From: Bacillota bacterium
GTDB taxonomy: Bacteria > Bacillota > Clostridia > Acetivibrionales > DSM-1351
Length of the DNA: 40,267 nucleotides
Reading direction: 5' to 3'
Assembly (NCBI GenBank): GCA_023441625.1
Contig: JAEZOA010000174.1
Location: 1-40,267, forward strand
Positions 8,210 to 16,412 of this stretch are shown here, piece by piece (within the stretch, counting starts at the first letter, position 1; each line of letters starts with the position of its first letter). The translations under genes were made by a program, and so were the position numbers. The notes below the pieces were generated by a model, which searched no databases, was not told where the DNA came from, and was given only the letters and a program-made list of their open reading frames with translations.

Positions 8210-10000
8210 ATGACAACTAACAAGAAATTGCAAGCGTGGGTTAAAGAAGTGGCTGAACTGTGTCAACCAGACCAAATTTATTGGTGTGATGGTTCTCAGG
8301 AAGAAAATGATCGTTTATTAAAAGAATTGGTAGAAGCTGGATTGGCAAAGCCTTTAAATCCAGAAAAGCGCCCAGGATGTTATGCTTTTAATAGTGATCC
8401 CTCAGACGTTGCTCGTGTTGAGGACAGAACATATATTGCATCAAAGACCAAAGAAGATGCTGGCCCAACAAATAACTGGGTTGATCCAAATGAATTAAAG
8501 GATACGATGAAAGATTTATACAAGGGTTGCATGAAGGGAAGAACTATGTACGTTATTCCATTTTCAATGGGACCTATTGGATCAGACATAGCTAAGATTG
8601 GTGTTGAATTAACTGATAGCGCGTATGTTGTAATTAACATGCGTATTATGACTCGTATAGGTAAGAAAGTATTGGATACTCTAGGTGATGGAGAGTTCGT
8701 ACCTTGCTTACATTCAGTAGGAGCTCCTCTTGCAGAGGGTGAGAAAGACACAAAATGGCCATGTGCTCCAATTGAAAAGAAATACATCAGCCACTTCCCA
8801 GAAGAAAGAACTATCTGGTCCTACGGTTCTGGTTACGGCGGAAATGCTTTATTAGGTAAAAAGTGTTTTGCTCTTCGTATAGCATCTGCTATTGCTCGTG
8901 ATGAGGGATGGTTGGCTGAGCACATGCTTATCCTCAAGCTTACAGATCCTAAGGGCGCAGTAAAATATATTTGTGGTGCTTTCCCAAGTGCTTGTGGAAA
9001 GACAAACCTTGCAATGTTAGTTCCTACAATTCCAGGTTGGAAAGTTGAAACTATCGGTGACGATATAGCTTGGATGAAATTCGGAAAAGATGGCAGATTG
9101 TATGCTATAAACCCTGAAGCTGGTTTCTTTGGAGTTGCTCCTGGTACTTCATTAGATTCAAATCCAAATGCAATGCATAGTATAGAAAAGAACACTATAT
9201 TCACTAATGTTGGTTTAACTGATGATAAGGATGTATGGTGGGAAGGTATGGGAGTAGATGCTCCTGATCACTTGATCGATTGGAAAAACAACGATTGGAC
9301 TCCTGCGTCTGGAACAGCTGCAGCTCATCCAAACGCTCGTTTCACAGCACCTGCTAGTCAGTGCCCAGTTGTGGCTCCTGAGTGGGAAGATCCTGCTGGA
9401 GTACCTATTTCAGCTATATTAATCGGTGGACGTCGTCCTAGCACTATTCCATTGGTACATGAAAGCTTTGATTGGAAGCATGGTGTATTCCTTGGTTCAA
9501 TCATGGGTTCAGAGATCACTGCTGCTGCTATTTCAGACAAAATCGGTCAAGTTCGTCGTGACCCATTCGCAATGCTTCCATTCATTGGTTACAATGTATG
9601 TGATTACTTACAGCACTGGTTAGATGTTGGAGCTGCTTCTAGTGAAGATAAGCTTCCAAAGATATTCTATGTTAACTGGTTCCGTAAGGATAAAGATGGC
9701 AAGTGGTTATGGCCAGGTTACGGTGAAAACAGCCGTGTTCTTAAGTGGGTTTGTGAAAGAGTTTCCGGTGAAGGAAAAGCTGTTAAGACTGAAATCGGAT
9801 ATATGCCTACCGAAGATGCTATTGATGTTAACGGTTTGGATGTTTCTGCTGGTGATATGGAAGAACTTCTCAAGGTAAATAAGGAAGAATGGTTAAATGA
9901 AGTTGAATCCATCAAGGCTCACTATGTAACTTATGGTGAAAAGCTGCCTGCTGAGTTGAAGAGCCAGCTTGAGGCTCTTGAAGCTAGATTGAAAGCATAA
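8210..10000 (+). CDS. pckG: Phosphoenolpyruvate carboxykinase (GTP)
   Basis: Interconverts oxaloacetate + GTP and phosphoenolpyruvate + CO2 + GDP in the cytoplasm (EC 4.1.1.32). The 596 residues match the usual length of the GTP class. Seen: the nucleotide-binding loop GAFPSACGKTN (about 256-266) with the hyper-reactive Cys262 typical of GTP-dependent enzymes, the metal-binding GDDIAW (283-288), NPEAGFFGVAPGT (301-313), and IGGRRP followed by PLVHES. In cellulolytic clostridia this enzyme links glycolytic PEP to oxaloacetate and malate. Codon use looks tuned for high expression. It is monocistronic, with its own promoter and a strong terminator. Confidence 0.97.
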   Translation: MTTNKKLQAWVKEVAELCQPDQIYWCDGSQEENDRLLKELVEAGLAKPLNPEKRPGCYAFNSDPSDVARVEDRTYIASKTKEDAGPTNNWVDPNELKDTMKDLYKGCMKGRTMYVIPFSMGPIGSDIAKIGVELTDSAYVVINMRIMTRIGKKVLDTLGDGEFVPCLHSVGAPLAEGEKDTKWPCAPIEKKYISHFPEERTIWSYGSGYGGNALLGKKCFALRIASAIARDEGWLAEHMLILKLTDPKGAVKYICGAFPSACGKTNLAMLVPTIPGWKVETIGDDIAWMKFGKDGRLYAINPEAGFFGVAPGTSLDSNPNAMHSIEKNTIFTNVGLTDDKDVWWEGMGVDAPDHLIDWKNNDWTPASGTAAAHPNARFTAPASQCPVVAPEWEDPAGVPISAILIGGRRPSTIPLVHESFDWKHGVFLGSIMGSEITAAAISDKIGQVRRDPFAMLPFIGYNVCDYLQHWLDVGAASSEDKLPKIFYVNWFRKDKDGKWLWPGYGENSRVLKWVCERVSGEGKAVKTEIGYMPTEDAIDVNGLDVSAGDMEELLKVNKEEWLNEVESIKAHYVTYGEKLPAELKSQLEALEARLKA

Positions 10001-10026
10001 TTAACTGAATAAATAAGAAACTTTAA

Positions 10027-10060
10027 AAGCCCGTTGGATAATGAATCCAGCGGGTTTTTT
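10027..10060 (+). terminator. Rho-independent terminator of pckG
   Basis: GCCCGTTGGAT and ATCCAGCGGGT form an 11-bp stem with one mismatch around a short AT loop, followed by six T residues, starting 27 bp after the pckG stop. Confidence 0.92.
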
Positions 10061-10155
10061 GTAGAATAATCACAATAATCATCTTGATTCTCAAATGGCA
10101 ATTATCATCTGATTTTCATATGATATACTAGATAATTTTATTAGGGAGAATTCAC

Positions 10156-10932
10156 ATGGAAAATGAGTTCAATTACCAACGAGATAAAGTAGATGTAAGA
10201 GATATACGATATACTGCGGACGTATATCCTAAAACAGATATAGTAATTCCGAAAACTATAGATTTAAGACCTAATTGTCCACATGTCTATAATCAGGGAG
10301 ATCTGGGGTCGTGTACTGCTAATGCAGGTTGTACGTGTAGAAGCATGTTGTTGAATAATAACCAAAGTGATTTGTCAAGACTGTTTCTATACTATGTTGA
10401 GAGAAAAATGAAGGATAATGTTACAAAGGATGCTGGAGCTTCATTAAGAGACACCTGCAAAGCAATACACAAGAGGGGTGTGTGTGAAGAAAAATATATG
10501 CCTTATAATATCGATAAATTTGCAAAAAAACCATCACAAGAAGCCTACCATAATGCAAATAAGTATAAAATAACAGCATATAAAACTTTAGGTTCATTAG
10601 ATGAAATAAAGCAAAGCCTCGCACTGCGGATGCAGCCAGTGCTGATAGGCATGGATGTATATAAAAGCTTTAAATCAGAGGAAGTGGCTAAGACTGGAAT
10701 TATGACTATGCCAAAAGAGGGAGACGAAAAACTTGGAGGCCACGCAGTTTTGGTAGTGGGCTATAAAGATACAGTGAAAAAATGTGGAAGGGTTATTAAG
10801 CATAAGGTAAAATCGGGGTATTTAATTGTTCGAAATTCATGGGGTAGTGAATGGGGAGATAAGGGTTACTTTTATATGCCATACAAATATGTCTATCTAA
10901 AGCATACCTTTGACTACTGGATTATGGAATAA
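10156..10932 (+). CDS. C1 (papain) family cysteine peptidase
   Basis: A 258-residue papain-fold protease domain without signal peptide or long propeptide. The catalytic residues are visible: Gln48 and Cys53 in NQGDLGSCTANAG, His196 in GGHAVLVVGY and Asn227 in VRNSWGSEWGDKGYF. The N-terminus (RDIRY, then KTIDLRPNCPHVYNQG) is like that of bacterial stand-alone C1A peptidases. It seems cytoplasmic or non-classically located; the physiological substrate is unknown. It has its own ribosome binding site (TAGGGAGAA) and lies between the pckG terminator and the marR promoter, so it is probably monocistronic. Confidence 0.88.
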   Translation: MENEFNYQRDKVDVRDIRYTADVYPKTDIVIPKTIDLRPNCPHVYNQGDLGSCTANAGCTCRSMLLNNNQSDLSRLFLYYVERKMKDNVTKDAGASLRDTCKAIHKRGVCEEKYMPYNIDKFAKKPSQEAYHNANKYKITAYKTLGSLDEIKQSLALRMQPVLIGMDVYKSFKSEEVAKTGIMTMPKEGDEKLGGHAVLVVGYKDTVKKCGRVIKHKVKSGYLIVRNSWGSEWGDKGYFYMPYKYVYLKHTFDYWIME

Positions 10933-10943
10933 CAAAATTTAAA

Positions 10944-10972
10944 TTGACAAAAAAATACTTCTGATATAGAAT
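10944..10972 (+). promoter_or_regulatory. Sigma-A promoter of the marR-SDR unit
   Basis: Consensus TTGACA at 10944-10949 and TAGAAT at 10967-10972 with exactly 17 bp between them. Transcription would start near 10979, at the edge of the palindrome that follows. Confidence 0.8.
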
Positions 10973-10979
10973 TAAAATA

Positions 10980-11027
10980 TAGTTCTTTAGAAGAACTAAT
11001 TTGAGAGGTTAAGTGTTGAAAGAACTA
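10980..11027. promoter_or_regulatory. Candidate MarR operator: palindrome plus extra half site
   Basis: TAGTTCTT-TAG-AAGAACTA (10980-10998) is a perfect 8-bp inverted repeat placed right at the expected transcription start. A third copy of the half site, AAGAACTA, lies at 11020-11027. The position fits autorepression by the MarR protein encoded just downstream. Binding by that protein is inferred. Confidence 0.65.
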
Positions 11028-11113
11028 CGATAAATAAAAAAAGATGAGGGGGACCGAGTTCATGCCAGTACTTTAATGGATTTTTGTGCCTAATGCGGGG
11101 CGTGGACAGAATT

Positions 11114-11614
11114 ATGACAGCAAATGAAGGGTTCAATTTTGAATCCATAATTTTTAATTATATTGATGAATTTAAATTCTTGCTTTTTCCGAACCAATGG
11201 AGCAATGCATTCTTAGACTATTCAAAAAATGAAATATTAGCACTTCTATTTTTGTATAGAAACAAGACTGCAAATATGACCGAGATTGCTGAGTATATTA
11301 ATGCACCATTAAATACAGCTACTGGTGTAGTCGGCAGGCTTGAAAAGAAACTAATGGTTGAAAGAAGCAGAGGGAATGAAGACAGAAGAGTAGTAAATAT
11401 TGTTTTAACTGAGGTAGCTGAAGATTTCATTAATCAAGAGAAAAAGTACATTGAATACTATTTCAAAGAAGTGTATAAGGTACTGACCGAAGAAGAAAAG
11501 GCTGCTGCTGTGAGCATATTTAGCAAAGTGTTAACTGCTTTTAAACATGGAAAAGACAACTTGAATGGTGAAAATAAAGAGGTTAAGAAAGTTAAAAGAA
11601 TAATTGTAGAATAG
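11114..11614 (+). CDS. MarR family transcriptional regulator
   Basis: A 166-residue winged-helix DNA-binding protein. The helix-turn-helix and wing are seen in NMTEIAEYINAPLNTATGVV, GRLEKKLMVERSRG and EDRRVVNIVLTEVAEDFI, flanked by dimerisation helices. The start at ATG 11114 is the most family-like, though its ribosome binding site (GGGGCGTGG) is imperfect. Upstream in-frame TTG 11084 and ATG 11093 have none. A mini-ORF of four codons (ATG 11062, stop 11074) follows a strong GAGGGGGA site and may couple translation. It probably represses its own promoter and the SDR gene 81 bp downstream; the ligand is unknown. Confidence 0.85.
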   Translation: MTANEGFNFESIIFNYIDEFKFLLFPNQWSNAFLDYSKNEILALLFLYRNKTANMTEIAEYINAPLNTATGVVGRLEKKLMVERSRGNEDRRVVNIVLTEVAEDFINQEKKYIEYYFKEVYKVLTEEEKAAAVSIFSKVLTAFKHGKDNLNGENKEVKKVKRIIVE

Positions 11615-11695
11615 AGTAAAATGATAAATTGATAGCTTTTATTTTTATTATAAAGTATATCTTAGAGTATTTGTTTAATGGATTGGAGAATATAC

Positions 11696-12448
11696 ATGAA
11701 GGCATTAATAACAGGGGCAAGTTCAGGTATCGGACGTGATATGGCTATAATACTTAGTAAAAAGGGCTATGATTTAATTCTTGTTGCACGTCGGAGAGAT
11801 AAGCTTGAGGAGCTCAAAAAAACACTAACGACCCATGTTGAGATAATTAGCCTTGATATATCAAAAGAGGAAGCCTGTTTTTCTCTATATGAGCAGATTA
11901 AGTCAGATGACATTGAGATTGTTATAAATAATGCTGGTTTTGGCATTTTTGGAGCATTTGATGATATAGATATTCATGATGAGTTAAGACTGATTGATAC
12001 AAATATTAAAGCAGTTGATATTTTAACAAAGCTATTCGTAAGGGATTTTAAAAGAAAAAACTCTGGCTATATATTAAATATTGCTTCATCAGCAGCTTTT
12101 TTACCTGGACCATTAATGTCTAGCTATTATGCATCAAAGGCATACGTGTTAAGACTTACGCAAGCTATTTATGAGGAGCTACGTAGGGCTGGTAGTAAGG
12201 TGTATGTAGGGACGCTTTGTCCAGGGCCTGTTGATACCGAGTTTAATCAAACAGCAAATGTAGCATTTAGTCTCAAGGGATTAACAAGTCAGTACGTTGC
12301 AGAATATGCTATAAAGCAGATGTTCAAGGGAAAGTTAACTATTGTACCAGGAACTATTATGAAGTTAGCTCGATTTTTCGAAAGTTTTGTTCCAGAGAAG
12401 CTACTGCTCAAAATGGCATATAATATGCAGAAAAAGAAGGAAGGCTGA
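11696..12448 (+). CDS. SDR family NAD(P)-dependent oxidoreductase
   Basis: A classical short-chain dehydrogenase of 250 residues. Seen: the nucleotide-binding TGASSGIG near the N-terminus, NNAGFG, the catalytic Ser in NIASSAAF, and YYASK holding the Tyr-x-x-x-Lys pair, then CPGPVDTEF. Arg-Arg after the second strand (VARRRDKL) suggests NADP(H) preference. The substrate cannot be deduced. ATG 11696 is preferred over ATG 11678 because TGGAGA sits 6-7 bp upstream. It lies 81 bp downstream of marR without a clear terminator between, so the two are likely one unit under the TTGACA promoter at 10944. Confidence 0.88.
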   Translation: MKALITGASSGIGRDMAIILSKKGYDLILVARRRDKLEELKKTLTTHVEIISLDISKEEACFSLYEQIKSDDIEIVINNAGFGIFGAFDDIDIHDELRLIDTNIKAVDILTKLFVRDFKRKNSGYILNIASSAAFLPGPLMSSYYASKAYVLRLTQAIYEELRRAGSKVYVGTLCPGPVDTEFNQTANVAFSLKGLTSQYVAEYAIKQMFKGKLTIVPGTIMKLARFFESFVPEKLLLKMAYNMQKKKEG

Positions 12449-12467
12449 CAAACTAATAAGCATACTA

Positions 12468-12536
12468 ATATCACATACTTTGGACTGTTCAATGTTCTCA
12501 AGCAGTTTAGCATAAAGCTGGTATGTGGTATTTTTT
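12468..12536 (+). terminator. Probable terminator with a long structured loop
   Basis: ATATCACATAC (12468-12478) pairs with GTATGTGGTAT (12521-12531), followed by TTTTTT. The 42-nt loop holds a second weak hairpin (CAGTTTA.../...TAAAGCTG). It ends the marR-SDR transcript 20 bp after the SDR stop. The long loop is unusual for a simple terminator. Confidence 0.55.
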
Positions 12537-12681
12537 AAAGCCAATACTTCGGATAAGGAACTATTCATAAATCGAATTATAGAAATAAAACAATATGAAA
12601 ATACAGCATTTGCTTAAAAATAAATCAAATTTTGATAATGCTAAATAAGTTATGATAAATAAATTATTGGAGGAATTACTT

Positions 12682-13848
12682 ATGGGAAGAATAATCATTT
12701 TTACAGGAAAAGGCGGAGTAGGCAAAACAAGTACTGCTGCAGCACATGCAGTGAAGGCAGCAAAAGAAGGAATTAAGACCTTAATTGTAAGTACGGATAT
12801 GGCACATAATTTAGCGGATATTTTTATGCAGGAAATTAAAGAAGAGCCTGTAAAGGTGTCAAATAATCTAGATGCATTAGAAATTGACTCAAATTATGAA
12901 ATGAATAGGCATTATGGAAGTATAGCAGGAGCCTTTGGGAATATGCTTAGGTTTAAAAATGAAGATAATAGTGAAGCTATGGAGGATATAGTTGTATTCC
13001 CGGGAATTGAAGAGCTATTTTCTTTGCTTAAGATAAAGGAATTATATGATAAAAATATATACGACTTAATTATAGTGGACTGTGCCCCTACAGGCGAAAC
13101 TATCTCTCTGTTAAAATTCCCAGAACTTATGTCATGGTATATGGAAAAGCTATTCCCTATCGAAAAAGTAGCTATGAAGGTATTGCGGCCTATTGGGAAG
13201 GTGGCTTTTAAATTAGATATGCCTAGTGATAATGCTATGAATGATATTGAAAAACTATTTATAAAGTTAGGGAGTTTGCAAAGTCTTTTAAAAGATAGAG
13301 AAATATGCAGTATAAGACTTGTCACTATCCCCGAAAAAATGGTTGTAGAGGAAACTAAGAGAAACTATATGTATTTGAACTTATACAACTTTAATGTGGA
13401 TGGGTTATATATCAATAGGATAATACCAGAGGATGTTGAAAATAGTTTTTTTGATAAATGGAAACAGCTTCAAAATAAATATTTAGATGAAATTACTTCG
13501 GTATTTTCAAATGTACCAACCTACAAAATAAAATGGTATGAGATTGACATAAATGGAATTGCTGGACTCGAGAGGATTGTTACAGATTCCCTTCAGGATG
13601 AGAATATATTTAAGGTTTTGAAAACAACAGTAAACGAAACATACAATAAGACTGAAAAGGGTTATAGACTCGATGTTTACTTGCCTTTCACTGAAAAAAA
13701 GGACTTTGAGCTTTTTGAAGCTGGAACAGAAATTATAGTTAAAATTGGAAACTTTAAGCGAAATATTCCTATACCTAATGCTATTAGAAGGTACACCCTA
13801 ACTTCTGCAAAGCTAAATGAAGAAGTGCTTAGTATAAGCTTTGAATAA
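12682..13848 (+). CDS. ArsA/GET3-like ATPase with C-terminal HSP20-like domain (first of pair)
   Basis: A 388-residue P-loop ATPase of the ArsA/TRC40 family. Seen: the deviant Walker A GKGGVGKT (9-16), switch I STDMAHNLADIF, and switch II DCAPTGET followed by ISLLKFPE (from residue 133). The last 75 or so residues (GYRLDVYLPF...EVLSISFE) look like the alpha-crystallin/HSP20-like domain fused to many bacterial ArsA homologues. The cysteines that bind arsenite in plasmid ArsA are not evident, and no arsB or arsD is nearby, so an arsenite-pump role is doubtful. Handling of a client protein or membrane protein is an inference. Start 12682 follows TGGAGGAA by 7 bp. Confidence 0.85.
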   Translation: MGRIIIFTGKGGVGKTSTAAAHAVKAAKEGIKTLIVSTDMAHNLADIFMQEIKEEPVKVSNNLDALEIDSNYEMNRHYGSIAGAFGNMLRFKNEDNSEAMEDIVVFPGIEELFSLLKIKELYDKNIYDLIIVDCAPTGETISLLKFPELMSWYMEKLFPIEKVAMKVLRPIGKVAFKLDMPSDNAMNDIEKLFIKLGSLQSLLKDREICSIRLVTIPEKMVVEETKRNYMYLNLYNFNVDGLYINRIIPEDVENSFFDKWKQLQNKYLDEITSVFSNVPTYKIKWYEIDINGIAGLERIVTDSLQDENIFKVLKTTVNETYNKTEKGYRLDVYLPFTEKKDFELFEAGTEIIVKIGNFKRNIPIPNAIRRYTLTSAKLNEEVLSISFE

Positions 13849-13939
13849 GGCTATATTAATTATACATATACCAAGCTGTTAGTAGAAATGATTCAACTAA
13901 AAAAGCTTTAAGGGGTATTAATTATTAAGGAGGATTTGT

Positions 13940-14164
13940 ATGAATAAAGAGTTTATTAAGAAAATTATCATGGCTGAGAAACTTAAATATGAAGCCATAA
14001 AGGAAATAATGCCTGATAAAATGAGGGAAAGGGTAGATTCCTTTGAAAAGGATGCATTTAATTTGCTAAAGGAGGTTGCTCTTGAGCTGATTAGAGAGGG
14101 TGTAAAAGAAGGAAGCTGCGAAGATAAGAAAACAGCCAAAAGGGTCAATGTAGATTTTTCTTAA
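13940..14164 (+). CDS. Small charged helical protein between two ArsA ATPases
   Basis: A 74-residue, highly charged, almost certainly all-helical protein that I do not recognise. It has a good ribosome binding site (AAGGAGGA, 7 bp before the ATG) and codon use like its neighbours. It has no membrane segment or Cys pair; a single Cys lies near the C-terminus (EGSCEDKK). It lies 91 bp after the first ArsA gene and 53 bp before the second, all on the same strand, so it is a candidate partner or adaptor of the ATPase pair. The function is unknown. Confidence 0.7.
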   Translation: MNKEFIKKIIMAEKLKYEAIKEIMPDKMRERVDSFEKDAFNLLKEVALELIREGVKEGSCEDKKTAKRVNVDFS

Positions 14165-14217
14165 AATGCCATGTTTTTAATACGTGTATACGAAAAGGAA
14201 TCTAAGGAGGGAAAAGT

Positions 14218-15378
14218 ATGAGAATAATATTATATACAGGAAAAGGCGGAGTGGGTAAAACAAGTATTGCAGCTGCAACAGCGTGCAAAATTGCTAATGA
14301 GGGCAAACGGGTGCTAATTGTTAGCACAGACCAAGCACACAGCTTAAGGGATTCTTTTGATATGACGCTTTCAAACGATCCTTTAGAGATTTGCAATAAT
14401 CTCTTCGCTATGGAAATTGATTCTTTTATAGAGAATGAAAGGGTTTGGGGGAATCTAAAAGGTTATATAGAAAAACTCATGGTGCTAAAAGCAGATAAGT
14501 CCATAGAGAACGAAGAATTATTAGTATTTCCTGGCTTAGAAGAACTGTTATCTTTGATTAAAATAAAGGAAATATATGATGAAGGAAAGTATGATGTGCT
14601 AATAGTAGATTGCGCTCCAACAGGTGAAACAATGTCATTGCTTAAGTTCCCAGACTTATTTAAGTATTGGATAGAAAAGTTTCTTCCTGTTAAAAGGAAG
14701 GGGGCTAAGCTTGTGAAGCCGTTAGTGGAAGCTGCTTTGAAAATTCCTATTCCAGATGATAATACTTTTGATGAATTTGAAAGACTATATGCAAAAATTG
14801 ATGAGCTTCATCAATTAATGCTGAACAAGGATAAGGTTAGCATTAGAATAGTGACTACTCCTGAAAAAATAGTTGTGAAGGAGGCAAAAAGAAGCTTTTC
14901 TTATCTCCACCTTTTTGACTATAATGTGGACGCAATTATAATAAATAAAATCTTTTCTACAGTTTCTCTAAATGGATATTTTGAAAAATGGGCAGCTATT
15001 CAAAGTGATAGTATTAAGGATATTTGTGATAGCTTTAACGGTATTCCGATCTTTAAGCTAGAACTTCTAAACGAAGAGCTAAGAGAATATGAGAAGCTCC
15101 TAAAGGTTGGGGATACAATTTACGGTGAAATGAGTCCTGAAAAGGTTCTTTTCGAAGACAAAATATTTACTGTTGAGAAGGAAACTGAAGGGTATAATTT
15201 TAGAATTAATATGCCTTTTGTTGATAAAAAGGAATTAAAGCTTTCCCAAAAGTGTGATGAAATAACAATATCAATAAAGAATGAGCGAAGATGCTTCGTA
15301 TTACCTGCTAAGCTACATTCTAAAGAAATAACAGGGGCAAAATATGATGGGGGTATGCTAAATATTCATTTTGTATAA
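14218..15378 (+). CDS. ArsA/GET3-like ATPase with C-terminal HSP20-like domain (second of pair)
   Basis: A 386-residue paralogue of the ATPase at 12682. It has GKGGVGKT (8-15), STDQAHSLRDSFD, and VDCAPTGET followed by MSLLKFPDL (from 130). Its C-terminal beta-rich domain (GYNFRINMPFVDKKELKLSQ onward) is of the HSP20-like type. Classical ArsA is a single chain with two ATPase halves, and GET3 is a homodimer; here two separate, clearly diverged chains may form a heterodimer. The ribosome binding site AAGGAGGG is strong. No arsenic-resistance gene accompanies it. The client is unknown. Confidence 0.85.
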   Translation: MRIILYTGKGGVGKTSIAAATACKIANEGKRVLIVSTDQAHSLRDSFDMTLSNDPLEICNNLFAMEIDSFIENERVWGNLKGYIEKLMVLKADKSIENEELLVFPGLEELLSLIKIKEIYDEGKYDVLIVDCAPTGETMSLLKFPDLFKYWIEKFLPVKRKGAKLVKPLVEAALKIPIPDDNTFDEFERLYAKIDELHQLMLNKDKVSIRIVTTPEKIVVKEAKRSFSYLHLFDYNVDAIIINKIFSTVSLNGYFEKWAAIQSDSIKDICDSFNGIPIFKLELLNEELREYEKLLKVGDTIYGEMSPEKVLFEDKIFTVEKETEGYNFRINMPFVDKKELKLSQKCDEITISIKNERRCFVLPAKLHSKEITGAKYDGGMLNIHFV

Positions 15379-15566
15379 AGTACATACAATCATTTACGTG
15401 TATTATACATAAAATAATTTATTGTTTGACAAAATACAACAATCTACTCATAATATTCTTATATATGAACTTCCACAATAAAAAAAGAAGATAATAAATC
15501 TCAGAGGTTGAGGTATGGAGTGGGCTGTTATAGGCTCACTCTCTGTTTAATGGGATGGTGACATGC

Positions 15567-16382
15567 ATGATTACAATTACTAATAAAGAATTTCAACAAT
15601 TAGCGGCTTATATTAAAGCAAATTATGGTATAAATTTAAAAGAAGAGAAGAAAGCACTTATAACAGGACGACTATACAATGTACTAATGCAGAATGATTT
15701 TAGAAGCTTTTCAGAATATTTTCAATATATAGTAGCAGATAAAACTGGAACTGCTGTAGAGATACTGATTAATAAAATAACTACAAACCATACCTTTTTT
15801 ATGAGAGAAGCGGATCATTTCTCTTATTTTAATAATACTGTGCTTCCTAATATTACAAGAAATCGGAAGGATAGAGACTTGAGAATATGGAGTGCAGGGT
15901 GTTCTTCTGGTGAAGAAGCATATACATTAGCAATGATCGTTGATGAATTCCTTGGAAAAGAAAAAAGGCTGTGGGATTCAAAAGTATTGGCTACTGATAT
16001 TTCTAGCAAAGTACTTGAAATAGCGAAGAAAGGGATATATAGTAATGATGGGATAGTCTCGATTCCTGCTTCATGGAAACTCAATTACTTCAAAAAAATT
16101 GATGAAGAAAAGTCTGTTCTTAATGATAGCATAAAAAATGAAGTAATATTTAGAAAGTTTAATTTAATGGATAAAACTTTTCCTTTTAGACGTAAGTTTG
16201 ATGTGATTTTCTGTAGGAATGTAATGATTTACTTTGATGAAGAAACAAAATGTGAACTTGTTGATAAATTTTATGACTTAATGGAATATGGGGGTTATTT
16301 ATTTATCGGACATTCGGAGTCTCTTAACCGAGAAGTAACAAGGTTTAAGTACATAATGCCTGCTGTTTATCGAAAAGAATAA
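15567..16382 (+). CDS. cheR: Chemotaxis protein methyltransferase CheR
   Basis: S-adenosylmethionine-dependent methyltransferase that methylates glutamates of chemoreceptors; 271 residues, the usual length. An N-terminal all-helical CheR domain (1-70) is followed by the catalytic domain with KITTNHTFFMRE, the SAM-binding IWSAGCSSGEEAYTLAM (about 107-123), ATDIS, and FDVIFCRNVMIYFD. Start 15567 is preferred over ATG 15555 because GGGATGGTG lies 6 bp before it and MITITNKEF is typical. It forms a pair with cheB 30 bp downstream. No receptor, cheA or cheW gene is in the window. An imperfect hairpin (GAGTGGGCT/AGGCTCACTC, about 15519-15543) precedes it. Confidence 0.93.
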   Translation: MITITNKEFQQLAAYIKANYGINLKEEKKALITGRLYNVLMQNDFRSFSEYFQYIVADKTGTAVEILINKITTNHTFFMREADHFSYFNNTVLPNITRNRKDRDLRIWSAGCSSGEEAYTLAMIVDEFLGKEKRLWDSKVLATDISSKVLEIAKKGIYSNDGIVSIPASWKLNYFKKIDEEKSVLNDSIKNEVIFRKFNLMDKTFPFRRKFDVIFCRNVMIYFDEETKCELVDKFYDLMEYGGYLFIGHSESLNREVTRFKYIMPAVYRKE

Positions 16383-16412
16383 GTTCGGGAACTGATTATG
16401 TGAGGTGAGAAA

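Noticed and set aside
8380..9915. Minus-strand and alternative-frame ORFs inside pckG
   Set aside because: They are frame shadows of a highly conserved gene with strong codon bias, with no ribosome binding sites or family features.
12682..15378. Arsenite efflux ATPase operon (arsA)
   Set aside because: No arsB, arsD or arsC is nearby and the arsenite-binding cysteines are not evident; only the fold is shared.
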